NCBI GenBank assembly: GCA_947565305.1
Contig: CANOFO010000020.1
Span: 1-36,061, forward strand
DNA: 36,061 bases
Direction of reading: 5' to 3'
Source of the DNA: an uncultured Lachnospiraceae bacterium
GTDB lineage: Bacteria; Bacillota; Clostridia; Lachnospirales; Lachnospiraceae
The position numbers and the translations under genes are program-made. Positions 9,764 through 17,398 of the stretch are shown here, piece by piece (position 1 is the first letter of the stretch; the number at the start of each line of letters is the position of its first letter). The notes beneath the pieces were generated by a model. It saw only the letters and a program-made list of their open reading frames with translations, ran no database searches and was not told the DNA's origin.

Positions 9764-10027
9764 TTATATGATTGCAGTCTGCTTTCTGACAAGCTGCACC
9801 ATGCGCTCATCCAACGTTTCCTGTTCACCCTGTGCATATCCAATCTGTAATATATACTCGCCTACATTCTGCGCAAAGGGATTCTTTACCTGCTCCAAAA
9901 AAAACTGCACCCGCTGGTTCCTGCTTTTGAACTGATCTATCACAACCTCCCCTGCATTTGACAATTCTTCCCTCTTGAGTTCCATAATAGGAATGTTCTT
10001 TAGTTCAGATAATTTTTCAAGCGTCAC
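9764..10027 (-). CDS. Small DUF6870-like protein encoded upstream of the recombinase trio
   Basis: 87 residues from a GTG at 10027, with AAAGGAG about 10 nt upstream. The middle (QVKNPFAQNVGEYILQIGYA) and the tail (ETLDERMVQLV) resemble DUF6870-type proteins seen near serine recombinases in clostridial mobile elements; this assignment is from memory of the family. It is acidic to neutral, with no clear DNA-binding motif. Its place just before the recombinase genes makes it a candidate accessory or directionality factor, but nothing in the sequence proves that. The 131 nt between it and the first recombinase holds no convincing gene. Confidence 0.65.
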   Translation of the reverse strand: MTLEKLSELKNIPIMELKREELSNAGEVVIDQFKSRNQRVQFFLEQVKNPFAQNVGEYILQIGYAQGEQETLDERMVQLVRKQTAII

Positions 10028-10145
10028 TGGTATGCCACTCCTTTCTAAAATTATTTTATTAGGAATGATGCCTGTCTTATGACTTGCAAATTCATACTGC
10101 TAACCCGCACTGCCCTCATTTTCCTTTTATCCAACAATAATGAGA

Positions 10146-10186
10146 GAAAAAATGCTAAGCCACATGTTTTAATCTATGGCTTAGCA
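10146..10186 (-). terminator. Rho-independent terminator of the chemotaxis receptor gene
   Basis: A perfect 10-bp stem, TGCTAAGCCA (10152-10161) with TGGCTTAGCA (10176-10185), and a 14-nt loop. On the minus strand it is followed by six T residues (10146-10151). It lies 36 nt past the receptor stop codon and separates that gene from the recombinase operon inside the element. Confidence 0.85.
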
Positions 10187-10221
10187 CTATATTAATGTTC
10201 AACTCAAAAAGCCAGATATAA

Positions 10222-11946
10222 TCAACGTTTCTTTAAATCAATCTGAAACATTGCCGTAATCTGATTCAGCTTATCAATAGTCTCAATACAATCCTCCACA
10301 AGTTCATTATTCTGAGTTGTCTGCGCAACAACATCTGTTGTTTTATCTGCAATATCGGTCACGCCAACTGCGGACTCATTGACCGTTGAATTGATGCCGC
10401 TAAGTGAATCTGCAATTTCTGCAACCGTGTCTGTCAGTTTGAGCACAGACTCTTCAATGGTGCTCATTCCCAACGAATATCTTTCCGAATCGTTATAATA
10501 GTTCTCACCGACCTCAGCAAACTTCTCATAATCTTTTAAAACAACTTTTTCAAGAAATTCCACCGTATCCCGAAGCGATTCCGCCAGCATGGACACCACA
10601 CGATTCACATCCGCAACAATAGAATTAATGCTTCCGACGGTTTCGGATGTCTGACTTGCCAGAGAGCCAATCTCTGTCGCAACAACGGCAAAGCCCCTGC
10701 CAGCTTCTCCTGCTCTCGCTGCCTCAATCGATGCATTAAGTGCAAGCAGGCTTGTCTGTGATGATATTGCCATAATCGCACTCGTTAACTCGTTTATCTT
10801 CTCAACCGCCTTAGATCCTTCAATTGCCTGTTCCGTCTTTTCACTGATATTCTGGTACATTCTTGTAGTTTTGTCCGTTGCTTCAGTCGTCGCCGTCTTC
10901 AAGCTTTCTGCACGTGTCTTTACCTCGCTGGCCAGACGCTCCCCCTCTGCAGCAAGGCTCTGAATCTGTTCGGTCTCTTTTTTCACATAACCGATATTGC
11001 CATTGATAATTTCGGTCGTCGCTGCAGTCTCCTCCATGCCCGCTGCAAGCTGCTGCGTCGTGGCAGAATTATCAGTACATTTGCTGTTAATCTCGGCGGA
11101 GATTGCCCTAACCTCATTTACATTATTCGTAATCTGTTCACTCACGCCATCAATATCGCCAACCATCGTACCCAAGTTTGTACGCATATCATGGATGGCA
11201 CGTCCCATCAATCCAAGTTCATCCTTTTTCTTTACAATTTTGGTACCCGCCTGATTCTCCGTAAAGTTAAATTTGCTTGTATCATTGATAATATCCGTAA
11301 TCTGCCCCAAGGCTTTCAGCATATATCCGACTACAGCCAAGCTTAAAATCATACCGAGTATTACTAAACCCACACTGCCACCAATCAGCCATTGTCTGAT
11401 TTCCGTCACGCCACTGAGAATATCATTTTCATCCGCTGTCATAACTAAAATACACTGGTTATCCAATACCATAAACGCCGCATATTTCAAAACGCCTTTA
11501 AAATTATATGTAATAACATCCGGTTCCGGCACAATACCCCTATCCAGCTCCGCAAGAATCTGCTTCACCGCTTCATTCTCAACCGACTGCCCGATTTTTT
11601 CCGGCGACGGATGGTAAAGCATGGTACTGTCACTCGCTACCAGGTAAGAATATGAGCTGTCCACACCCTCCAGCTTTGCATCCGCAAGAATTCTTTCAAG
11701 CATTTCATCAGACATCTCCCCACCTGCGCCAGAAATCTCATATTCCAACATTTTTGCAGACGCTTTCGTCAATGATAACATAGAACTGCGCGCCTGTTCT
11801 CTGATCAATTTGGAACTTGTCGGCAACGTAATCGCGATACATCCCACAACCGCAATAATCAAAAAAGATTCCGCCAGAATCATAACTTTAAATTTAAGTG
11901 AGTGGAAAATTCCCACCTTGCTGTCGTTCTTCTTTTTCATCTGCAT
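10222..11946 (-). CDS. Methyl-accepting chemotaxis protein with Cache-type sensor, carried inside the element
   Basis: 574 residues. A membrane segment lies at about 20-42, then an extracellular region of about 140 residues with Cache-like features ([36 protein letters not shown]), a second membrane segment (about 187-212), a HAMP-like linker, and a long helical signalling domain. The conserved receptor tip [21 protein letters not shown] is at about 395-415, where CheA and CheW bind. It is full length and looks intact. Two start codons are possible: ATG at 11946 (4 nt from GGAGG) and ATG at 11940 (10 nt away); the second has more usual spacing. No other chemotaxis gene is present in the window. 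Being inside a recombinase element, it appears to be cargo, which is unusual. Confidence 0.93.
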   Translation of the reverse strand: MQMKKKNDSKVGIFHSLKFKVMILAESFLIIAVVGCIAITLPTSSKLIREQARSSMLSLTKASAKMLEYEISGAGGEMSDEMLERILADAKLEGVDSSYSYLVASDSTMLYHPSPEKIGQSVENEAVKQILAELDRGIVPEPDVITYNFKGVLKYAAFMVLDNQCILVMTADENDILSGVTEIRQWLIGGSVGLVILGMILSLAVVGYMLKALGQITDIINDTSKFNFTENQAGTKIVKKKDELGLMGRAIHDMRTNLGTMVGDIDGVSEQITNNVNEVRAISAEINSKCTDNSATTQQLAAGMEETAATTEIINGNIGYVKKETEQIQSLAAEGERLASEVKTRAESLKTATTEATDKTTRMYQNISEKTEQAIEGSKAVEKINELTSAIMAISSQTSLLALNASIEAARAGEAGRGFAVVATEIGSLASQTSETVGSINSIVADVNRVVSMLAESLRDTVEFLEKVVLKDYEKFAEVGENYYNDSERYSLGMSTIEESVLKLTDTVAEIADSLSGINSTVNESAVGVTDIADKTTDVVAQTTQNNELVEDCIETIDKLNQITAMFQIDLKKR

Positions 11947-11983
11947 TTTTCCTCCGTAAACTAAATTAATCTTTATTTAATTG

Positions 11984-12018
11984 TAACATATTATATCATG
12001 TTATGAAAGATTATTTGT
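11984..12018 (-). promoter_or_regulatory. Possible promoter with inverted repeat for the chemotaxis receptor
   Basis: On the minus strand a TATAAT (11990-11995) sits inside an inverted repeat, TAACAT (11984-11989) with ATGTTA (11998-12003). The corresponding -35 (ACAAAT, 12013-12018, 17-nt spacer) is poor, so an activator or a different sigma factor may be involved. I see no sigma-28 flagellar consensus. The rest of 11947-12241 holds no gene or structure that I can support. Confidence 0.35.
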
Positions 12019-12244
12019 TACTTTTCGTACAGGATTTCAGGTTTGTACTTAGCGAGAAGATTAGTCAGGAACATCCGTATAAAAATTTGAACAACTTTCG
12101 TTAATACACAACATGTTAAATAAATGCAGCAAACAGTTTTCACTTTGTAAAACAGACCCATCTTACATCAAAATGACTATCTATTTTGCATTTCCTGTAG
12201 GACTAAATCAGCCGGAATCCTTGATATTTACTGGGTCCTTGCTA

Positions 12245-12252
12245 ACTTGACA
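12245..12252. repeat. Inner inverted repeat, right end of the element
   Basis: ACTTGACA, the exact reverse complement of TGTCAAGT at 4469-4476 near the other end. The matching pair supports the view that both junctions belong to a single element, including the chemotaxis receptor next to this end. Confidence 0.5.
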
Positions 12253-12266
12253 ATATAATAACACGC

Positions 12267-12271
12267 TCCCC
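12267..12271 (-). repeat. Right boundary of the inserted element (att-like GGGGA repeat)
   Basis: On the minus strand the junction reads CTGGATTCCGGGGAGCGTG, where CTGGATTCCGGG encodes LDSG of the protease and the rest is element. GGGGA matches the repeat at 4459-4463. Large serine recombinases cross over at a 2-bp core, and GG inside this run is the likely core. Confidence 0.75.
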
Positions 12272-12793
12272 GGAATCCAGAACCGCCACAATCACCCCTT
12301 TTCCTGTCAGGTTATATCTTGCACTCTGCAGCGGTGTGATACAGGATGCCTGTATACCCTCCCGCACAGCAAAATACAGCCGTTTGGGCTTTTCCACATA
12401 TTCCACTTCTATCGCAGCTGCCACCTCATCCATAGCAGATTCCGGCACATTTAAGATGGCATACTCGTTACTTAATTCATCCACACGTATCTGTGGATTC
12501 TCCCTGGAGAGCCGCATAATATCTCCGGAATATTTGACAATCAGCTCCCAGCGTTTCTCCTCCGGCTCATAACCCACGCCAAGATTTAGGGATTTCTCCC
12601 TCTCGCGCTCTGTGGCATCTAATGCAAGATTCAACAGGTTCTCAAATTTTTCGCTTGCCATATTGTTCCATTCCCTCCTACTTATGATAAAACAAAGCAG
12701 ACAAGTCCGCTTCAACTCCCTAAATCCCTCATTCTTGAGAGACTTGGACATAGTTCCCCAAAATTCAGTATTTATATAACCTCATTAATCTTC

Positions 12794-12841
12794 AAACAGT
12801 CCAGCCTATTGTCTGTAACATAAACAATAGCTGGACTGTTT
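12794..12841 (-). terminator. Long hairpin between hybrid kinase and split protease
   Basis: AAACAGTCCAG (12794-12804) pairs with CTGGACTGTTT (12831-12841), and the stem continues, past one or two unpaired bases, with CTATTGT/ACAATAG. On the minus strand it lies 86 nt after the hybrid kinase stop. It ends in TTT followed by GAAGATT, so it is a fair but not classic terminator. It also precedes the protease start and could act in that leader. Confidence 0.5.
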
Positions 12842-12926
12842 AAATATATCATATGAGGGGAAGATATATGCACGGAAGTATCTATTTCTCCGATACCCTC
12901 AAAATATTATATGAGTTGCTTTCATT

Positions 12927-15623
12927 TCACAGCTTTTCTCTCCAACTTTTCAATATCTGCTCACAGCGGTCCACATCAACTTCCTCCACCGCATCTTTCA
13001 GCTGTTCAAACAAGTCATGCTGTACATCCAAGTAAAGGTATTGATTCATTTCCTTAATTACCGCTTCCATCCTATCTATGTCCAGCTCCTCTATAGCAGC
13101 TGTCATCTCAATAAAGCAACTTTCCAGCACGTCCTGTGGAATTTCCTTTTTGTTAGCCTCATCCTCCTCTTCCTCAGCACAAAAAGGTTCCAGTACAGAA
13201 AGATATCCAAGATACTCCGCCAGCATCTCCTCTGTACCTTCACGAATTGCTGCAGAATCTCTGGCATTTCCTGCTTTCTCCATGGCAGCGGCTTTCTCCG
13301 ATAAGGATATGGCTCCAATCTGCTTAGAAGAACTTTTAAGCGCATGAACTTCAATCGTATATCCGGTCCAATCCTTCTGCTCCACCATATTCCTGATTGC
13401 CTGCGCTTTCTTTTCTATATTTCGGTAATATACCTTTAATGTCTTCCAGAACAAACTTTCATTGACAAAGAATTTCATGGCTGCTTCCACATCCAAGTCA
13501 CCAATCACAATCGGTTCATACCTCCTAGGCTCCTTATCTGCATCTGCAGCATTGTACAACGTCTTCACCTTCTGAATCTTTTCCACCGGAAGCCACTGCC
13601 TTACCTTATCCACCAGAATGCGGATTTCGATGGGCTTGCCTATAAAATCATTCATGCCCTCCCGGCAGAACATCTCTTTCGTCCCCTCCACGGCGTTGGC
13701 AGTAAGGGCAATAATCGGCACATCATTGTATTCAGAATGGAAACGGCGAATGATATGTGTGGTCTCCACGCCATCCAGTTCCGGCATCATGTGGTCCATA
13801 AATACGATATCGTAATGGAAATTAGCAATCTTAGCAATTGCCGCCTGTCCGCTGGTCACAGTGTCTATCTGCATTTTCAGCGGTTCTAAAAGTCCTTCCG
13901 CCACCGTCAGGTTGACTGCATTATCATCAACAATCAGCACATGGGCCTCCGGAGCTATAAAATCAAATTCATTTTTATACTCGTCCCCATCAAAATTTAA
14001 CTGCTCCCCATTGAGAATCAACGCAATATTCAGGGCAAACAACGGTTTTTTGACAATAAGGAGATTGGGGATATGATAATCCACATGGTCGTAAAAACCT
14101 ATCAGCAGAACTGCCGTAATCTGCGGGTTGTTTCTGACATAACCCTCCACTAATTCTGTAAACATAGGATATTCAATAAAGAGAACTGTCCTTTTCTCCT
14201 CTGGAAGCAAATCAAACTCCTTGGCAGAAACAAGCCTGATACATTCCATGCCAAGACGTTCCGCATCGGAACAGAACTGCTCCCAAATATAGGGATTTGA
14301 CATCAGACCTGCCATTAATACAGACTCTGGTTCCTTAATGGCAATGCTTGGGGAATCATCCACAATTTTCTGAGGAAGTACAAAAGAAAACTTGCTTCCT
14401 TTCCCATATTCGCTTTCGACCCAGATATCTCCGTCCATCAGGGTCAGAAGCTGCTTGGCAATTGCCAGCCCAAGCCCCGTGCCCTCGATATTGCGGTTTC
14501 TCTTACTGTCCACCTGCTGGAAAGATTGAAACAGTTTGCTAAGGTCTTCTTTCTTAATGCCAATCCCGGTATCCTCCACACAAACATGAAGTTCTATTTG
14601 CTCTGATGAAATCTTTTCATAATCTACTTTTAAGACAATCTTGCCCTTTGAAGTAAACTTAGCTGCATTATTCGTGAGATTAAGCAAAATCTGTTTAAGC
14701 CTAAGGTTATCGCCCCACAATTTACTAGGCAAATCCGGTGCAATATCAACAATAAGTTCCACATCTTTTCCTTTGAGCCTTGCCATGACGATATTGGCAA
14801 CGTCATACACCATGGACATCAGCTCATACTCAACCTCATTGATATCCATTTTCCCTGACTCTATCTTGGAAAAATCCAATATATCATTGATAATCGTGAG
14901 CAGCGATTGACCGGCCTCCTTAATCTGATTGATATAATTCCTGGCTGCGGGAGGGAGCTGTTCGCGGAGCGCCATTTCCGCCATGCCAATTACGGCGTTC
15001 ATGGGTGTCCTGATTTCATGGCTCATATTGGCAAGGAAATCGGATTTCATGTGGGAGGAACGCTCAAGTTCTATATTTGCCTGATAAACAAGATATTTAT
15101 GGTATGCCATCTCCGACAAGACATCTGCAATCATATGCAGAAACTTTGCCGCATTGTCAATGGCCTTCTGATCTATAATGTTTACCTCGCCAACTGCCTG
15201 CACATACTCATCTTCATCCACGCCGATTTCCGCTGCAATCTTCCTTACCTGCGCAAGGTCAGGAGATTCGGTAAGGACCTGTCCGCCGATAAAGCAGCCT
15301 ACCATTTTGTTTTCCGCCATAATTGGCGCAGCAAAATCCATCAGGCCTGCATGGCAGAAATAGACGACCGACTCTCCATGTTCCAATGCCAGGCTCGCCC
15401 CCTGGCTGTCACATTGTTCACAGCGCGCACAGCCAAGTGCAGACCCTCTGGTATACTTCATGCAGAAATCTGAGAAATTGCTGCCTGATGTGACCGGAGT
15501 GCCATCCGCCTCCGTGGTAAGCGCCGCCATTCCGCTCATGTCAGAAAAACCGTCCTGGATCTTCTGTAAAATCTTCTTGTCAATTAAATCTGTCAGCTTC
15601 AATTCTTCTCTGTCTTTATCCAT
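12927..15623 (-). CDS. Hybrid sensor histidine kinase with PocR sensor, two receiver-like domains and HPt
   Basis: 898 residues from an ATG 8 nt after AGGAGG. Residues 12-175 are a PocR-type ligand-binding domain with the Cys set C54, C65, C68, C71 and C90. HisKA has phospho-acceptor His202 (NMSHEIRTPMN). The ATPase domain shows NLTNNAAKF, DTGIGI and GTGLGLAIA (about 300-415). Residues 432-540 form a degenerate receiver-like domain without acidic pocket or phospho-Asp. Residues 560-680 are a true receiver (LIVDDN, phospho-Asp610). An HPt domain follows with His760 (VHALKSSSKQIGA). There is no transmembrane segment, so it senses a cytosolic signal. It lies 37 nt after the double-receiver gene on the same strand; the two are probably partners in one phosphorelay. 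Confidence 0.93.
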   Translation of the reverse strand: MDKDREELKLTDLIDKKILQKIQDGFSDMSGMAALTTEADGTPVTSGSNFSDFCMKYTRGSALGCARCEQCDSQGASLALEHGESVVYFCHAGLMDFAAPIMAENKMVGCFIGGQVLTESPDLAQVRKIAAEIGVDEDEYVQAVGEVNIIDQKAIDNAAKFLHMIADVLSEMAYHKYLVYQANIELERSSHMKSDFLANMSHEIRTPMNAVIGMAEMALREQLPPAARNYINQIKEAGQSLLTIINDILDFSKIESGKMDINEVEYELMSMVYDVANIVMARLKGKDVELIVDIAPDLPSKLWGDNLRLKQILLNLTNNAAKFTSKGKIVLKVDYEKISSEQIELHVCVEDTGIGIKKEDLSKLFQSFQQVDSKRNRNIEGTGLGLAIAKQLLTLMDGDIWVESEYGKGSKFSFVLPQKIVDDSPSIAIKEPESVLMAGLMSNPYIWEQFCSDAERLGMECIRLVSAKEFDLLPEEKRTVLFIEYPMFTELVEGYVRNNPQITAVLLIGFYDHVDYHIPNLLIVKKPLFALNIALILNGEQLNFDGDEYKNEFDFIAPEAHVLIVDDNAVNLTVAEGLLEPLKMQIDTVTSGQAAIAKIANFHYDIVFMDHMMPELDGVETTHIIRRFHSEYNDVPIIALTANAVEGTKEMFCREGMNDFIGKPIEIRILVDKVRQWLPVEKIQKVKTLYNAADADKEPRRYEPIVIGDLDVEAAMKFFVNESLFWKTLKVYYRNIEKKAQAIRNMVEQKDWTGYTIEVHALKSSSKQIGAISLSEKAAAMEKAGNARDSAAIREGTEEMLAEYLGYLSVLEPFCAEEEEDEANKKEIPQDVLESCFIEMTAAIEELDIDRMEAVIKEMNQYLYLDVQHDLFEQLKDAVEEVDVDRCEQILKSWREKL

Positions 15624-15660
15624 CTATCCAGCCTCCTTTCCCTGCACAGTTACCAGCCTT

Positions 15661-16506
15661 TCACCCAATGTGTTTTGCAATCTCTTCCAACAGCTTATCG
15701 CGGTCCACTGGTTTTAACAGGTAACCCTGAGGCTTTAAGACGAGCGCTTCCTTAATCTTTTTACGCTCTGTAACTCCGGTCAGGAAAACAACTGGAATGT
15801 TTTTTGTTGCTTCTTTTGCGCGCAGCTTCTCCAAAACTACCGTCCCGCTCTCTTCCGGCATCATGTAATCCAGCAGAATTAAATCTGTGGACCTCCTCTC
15901 CAGGAATTTCAGGGCAACCTTACCGCTGACGGCGGTCGCCACATCATATTTCTCATGCAGGTGTTCTTTGATGAGCTTTAACATCATTGGATTGTCGTCC
16001 ACCACTAAGACATGTTTTTTATGCGATACCGACATTATATCCTCCAGACTGCGCAGCTCTGGCATAGGCTCCGGCGTTCCCTGATTCTCCATCTGCCCTG
16101 CCATAACTATATCTTCATTCTCATCACCGTTAAGCCCTTCCTGCTCCATGAAATCCAGAATCTTCTCCTTGATGGCAGTTGCAGAAAGCGGTCTATGTAA
16201 AACAAGGCTCGCAACATTAACCGCAATCCGCTGAAATTCATCACAATCTTCCTTGGAGCCAAGGATGATGCAGGGGATATTCGAGCGCATGAGCCTGGAA
16301 CTGATGCTCAACATCTGCACAATACTGTCCCTCGCCTCATTATAAAGGCAGTATACAAAAGCATGCGGCGCAAAATAGTCTATATGCCCCACGATATCTT
16401 CGTAACGCGTTGAGGAACTGAGAACCACAAAATCATCCGTAATCTGTTCAAAAAAAGCTGTAATAGCTGAATCGTTTTTTCCAGTCACTAATATTTTATA
16501 CCGCAT
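15661..16506 (-). CDS. Two-receiver response regulator without output domain
   Basis: 281 residues from an ATG with AAGGAGG upstream. Residues 1-120 fold like a receiver but lack the acidic pair at the start (TGKNDSA) and a clear phospho-Asp, so this half is probably a pseudo-receiver. Residues 164-281 are a canonical receiver: VLVVDDN, phospho-Asp213 in LLDYMMP, Thr in FLTG, and Lys in LLKPVD. There is no DNA-binding or enzymatic output domain. It is therefore likely to work by protein contact or as a phosphate shuttle for the hybrid kinase downstream. The degenerate half parallels the degenerate receiver of that kinase. Confidence 0.9.
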   Translation of the reverse strand: MRYKILVTGKNDSAITAFFEQITDDFVVLSSSTRYEDIVGHIDYFAPHAFVYCLYNEARDSIVQMLSISSRLMRSNIPCIILGSKEDCDEFQRIAVNVASLVLHRPLSATAIKEKILDFMEQEGLNGDENEDIVMAGQMENQGTPEPMPELRSLEDIMSVSHKKHVLVVDDNPMMLKLIKEHLHEKYDVATAVSGKVALKFLERRSTDLILLDYMMPEESGTVVLEKLRAKEATKNIPVVFLTGVTERKKIKEALVLKPQGYLLKPVDRDKLLEEIAKHIG

Positions 16507-16629
16507 AACATTCCTCCTTAATTCCCTTTTATTCTGCAGCGCTTACCTGCAAAATTCATTTTATTCTTTACCGATTTCTCTGGTCTGGCTATTGTTCACT
16601 GACAACCGGATTCTGTATGCCAAAAGGAC

Positions 16630-16647
16630 CTGCTGCAATAGCAGCAG
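16630..16647. repeat. Hairpin 1 of an intergenic cluster
   Basis: CTGCTGC (16630-16636) and GCAGCAG (16641-16647) form a perfect 7-bp stem with the tetraloop AATA. It is the first of three hairpins within about 110 nt. Confidence 0.6.
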
Positions 16648-16662
16648 AGTCACATTGCATAA

Positions 16663-16698
16663 GATTGCATCTGGAAAACATGTTTTCCAAGTGCAATC
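16663..16698. repeat. Hairpin 2: 36-nt palindrome
   Basis: The centre TGGAAAACATGTTTTCCA (16672-16689) is a perfect 18-nt palindrome. After two mismatched positions it continues with GATTGCA (16663-16669) and TGCAATC (16692-16698). With no loop, it suits a dimeric DNA-binding protein better than an RNA hairpin. Confidence 0.65.
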
Positions 16699-16711
16699 AA
16701 TATGCAATTGT

Positions 16712-16741
16712 CACCTGTCACATTTTGTGACAGGTGCTTTT
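16712..16741 (+). terminator. Hairpin 3: 11-bp stem followed by CTTTT
   Basis: CACCTGTCACA (16712-16722) and TGTGACAGGTG (16726-16736) pair perfectly around TTT, followed on the plus strand by CTTTT. It looks like an intrinsic terminator read on the plus strand, but no plus-strand gene ends here. It may stop stray transcripts or end a short untranslated RNA. Confidence 0.5.
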
Positions 16742-16800
16742 GGCAAAGTTATCAAATCTGTGAGCAGTAACCATGTTTGCACTGCTCTTTGCTTTCAAAT

Positions 16801-16838
16801 ATTATATCATTGATTTTTGCCGAAAGCAATGATATAAT
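16801..16838. promoter_or_regulatory. Palindromic, apparently bidirectional promoter
   Basis: A perfect 12-bp inverted repeat, ATTATATCATTG (16801-16812) with CAATGATATAAT (16827-16838). On the plus strand it gives -10 TATAAT (16833-16838) and -35 TTGATT (16810-16815) with a 17-nt spacer. On the minus strand the mirror gives -10 TATAAT (16801-16806) and -35 TTGCTT (16824-16829), again with a 17-nt spacer. It would drive the small membrane protein (plus) and the response regulator and hybrid kinase (minus). The same palindrome could bind a regulator. Confidence 0.6.
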
Positions 16839-16899
16839 GCTGAGTGGTAAGTGGCGCAAAGCTGCGCAAATCATAATAAAAAGAGGAGGTTCTATTACT

Positions 16900-17361
16900 T
16901 TGAAACCATGGGTTATTGTATTAATAGTAATTGCTGTCATTCTTGTGGCGGCAATCGTTGCACTTTACATACTTGGCAAGAAATCGCAGAAGAAAAAGGA
17001 AGAGCAGGAAGCACAGATTGCTGCTGCCGCACAGACCGTTTCCATGCTGGTAATTGACAAGAAACATCTGAAGCTAAAAGACGCCGGGCTTCCCGCTGCC
17101 ATCTTAGAACAGACGCCCAAGCTTCTGCGCCGTTCTAAAATGCCCATTGTGAAAGCAAAGGTCGGTCCTAAAATCATGACGTTTATCTGTGAGGAATCTA
17201 TTTTTGACAGTATCCCCACCAAGAAGGAAGTAAAAGCCGTGGTCAGCGGCCTTTATATCACCAAAGTGCGGGGGCTGCGCGGTGCTATGGAAGCACCTCC
17301 CAAGAAATCGAAATTCAAACAGAAACTTGAGCAGATAAAGCAACAACGCGACATCAAATAA
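16900..17361 (+). CDS. Small single-pass membrane protein of unknown function
   Basis: 153 residues starting at a TTG (16900) with AGAGGAGG 9 nt upstream; the in-frame ATG at 16777 lies in the promoter region and has no such site. Residues 4-24 are a single membrane helix (WVIVLIVIAVILVAAIVALYI), followed by a charged helix (KKSQKKKEEQEAQ) and a soluble domain of about 100 residues ending in lysine-rich sequence. The topology is probably N-out with a cytosolic C-terminus (positive residues after the helix). I do not recognise a named family. It has its own promoter and a strong terminator, so it is a stand-alone gene. Confidence 0.8.
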   Translation: MKPWVIVLIVIAVILVAAIVALYILGKKSQKKKEEQEAQIAAAAQTVSMLVIDKKHLKLKDAGLPAAILEQTPKLLRRSKMPIVKAKVGPKIMTFICEESIFDSIPTKKEVKAVVSGLYITKVRGLRGAMEAPPKKSKFKQKLEQIKQQRDIK

Positions 17362-17362
17362 A

Positions 17363-17398
17363 AAACCCCCATCCGCCTAGGACACGGATGGGTTTTTT
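17363..17398. terminator. Bidirectional terminator
   Basis: CCCATCCG (17368-17375) pairs with CGGATGGG (17385-17392), flanked by AAAAA on one side and TTTTTT on the other. It serves the plus-strand membrane protein gene and the minus-strand AraC-type regulator gene, which converge here; on the minus strand it overlaps the regulator stop codon. Confidence 0.9.

Larger units (their letters stand above)
4460..12268. mobile_element. Integrated element with three large serine recombinases and a chemotaxis receptor, inserted in the S8 peptidase gene
   Basis: The limits come from the split protease: everything between the two halves is foreign to that gene. Reading along the minus strand it holds a methyl-accepting chemotaxis protein, a terminator, a small DUF6870-like protein, and three large serine recombinases packed head to tail. 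The ends share the direct repeat GGGGA, and just inside each end lies one copy of an 8-bp inverted repeat (TGTCAAGT at 4469-4476, ACTTGACA at 12245-12252). No relaxase, conjugation, capsid or replication gene is visible, so it is not a self-transmissible element or a complete phage. It may be an integrative mobilisable or plain mobile element, or a developmentally excised intervening element. Confidence 0.8.
12242..12661 (-). pseudogene. Csp-like S8 (subtilisin) peptidase, N-terminal part with prodomain and catalytic Asp
   Basis: 139 residues from the ATG at 12661, which has GGAGG upstream; an in-frame longer start at 12751 lacks a good site. Residues 1-100 look like the prodomain of Csp-like proteases (ending VEYVEKPKRLYFAV). 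Residues 121-131 are KGVIVAVLDSG, holding catalytic Asp129. After Gly131 the frame reads eight element-encoded residues, ERVIILSS, and stops at TAG 12242-12244. The natural continuation IDYSHPDF is 7.8 kb away at 4459. The insertion therefore separates Asp from His and Ser, so neither fragment can be an active protease alone. The upstream region carries a hairpin and AT-rich sequence that could drive transcription. Confidence 0.9.

Noticed and set aside
9610-9843. A 77-codon minus-strand frame overlapping the small protein gene and the first recombinase start.
   Set aside because: It overlaps real genes at both ends, has no ribosome binding site and no recognisable domain.
10051-10119. A 22-codon minus-strand frame before the small DUF6870-like gene, which could be a leader peptide.
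   Set aside because: The ribosome binding site is too close to the ATG and there is no other support; left out for lack of evidence.
12662-12751. Upstream extension of the split protease by 30 residues.
   Set aside because: The ATG at 12661 has GGAGG at normal distance, and the added residues do not look like a family prodomain.
12853-13035. A plus-strand frame overlapping the end of the hybrid kinase.
   Set aside because: Mostly antisense to a certain gene, and rich in Ser/Thr/Cys as expected of a shadow frame.
16507-16899. CRISPR array, suggested by several repeats in a gene-free region.
   Set aside because: The hairpins differ in sequence and spacing, with no repeated unit or cas gene nearby.
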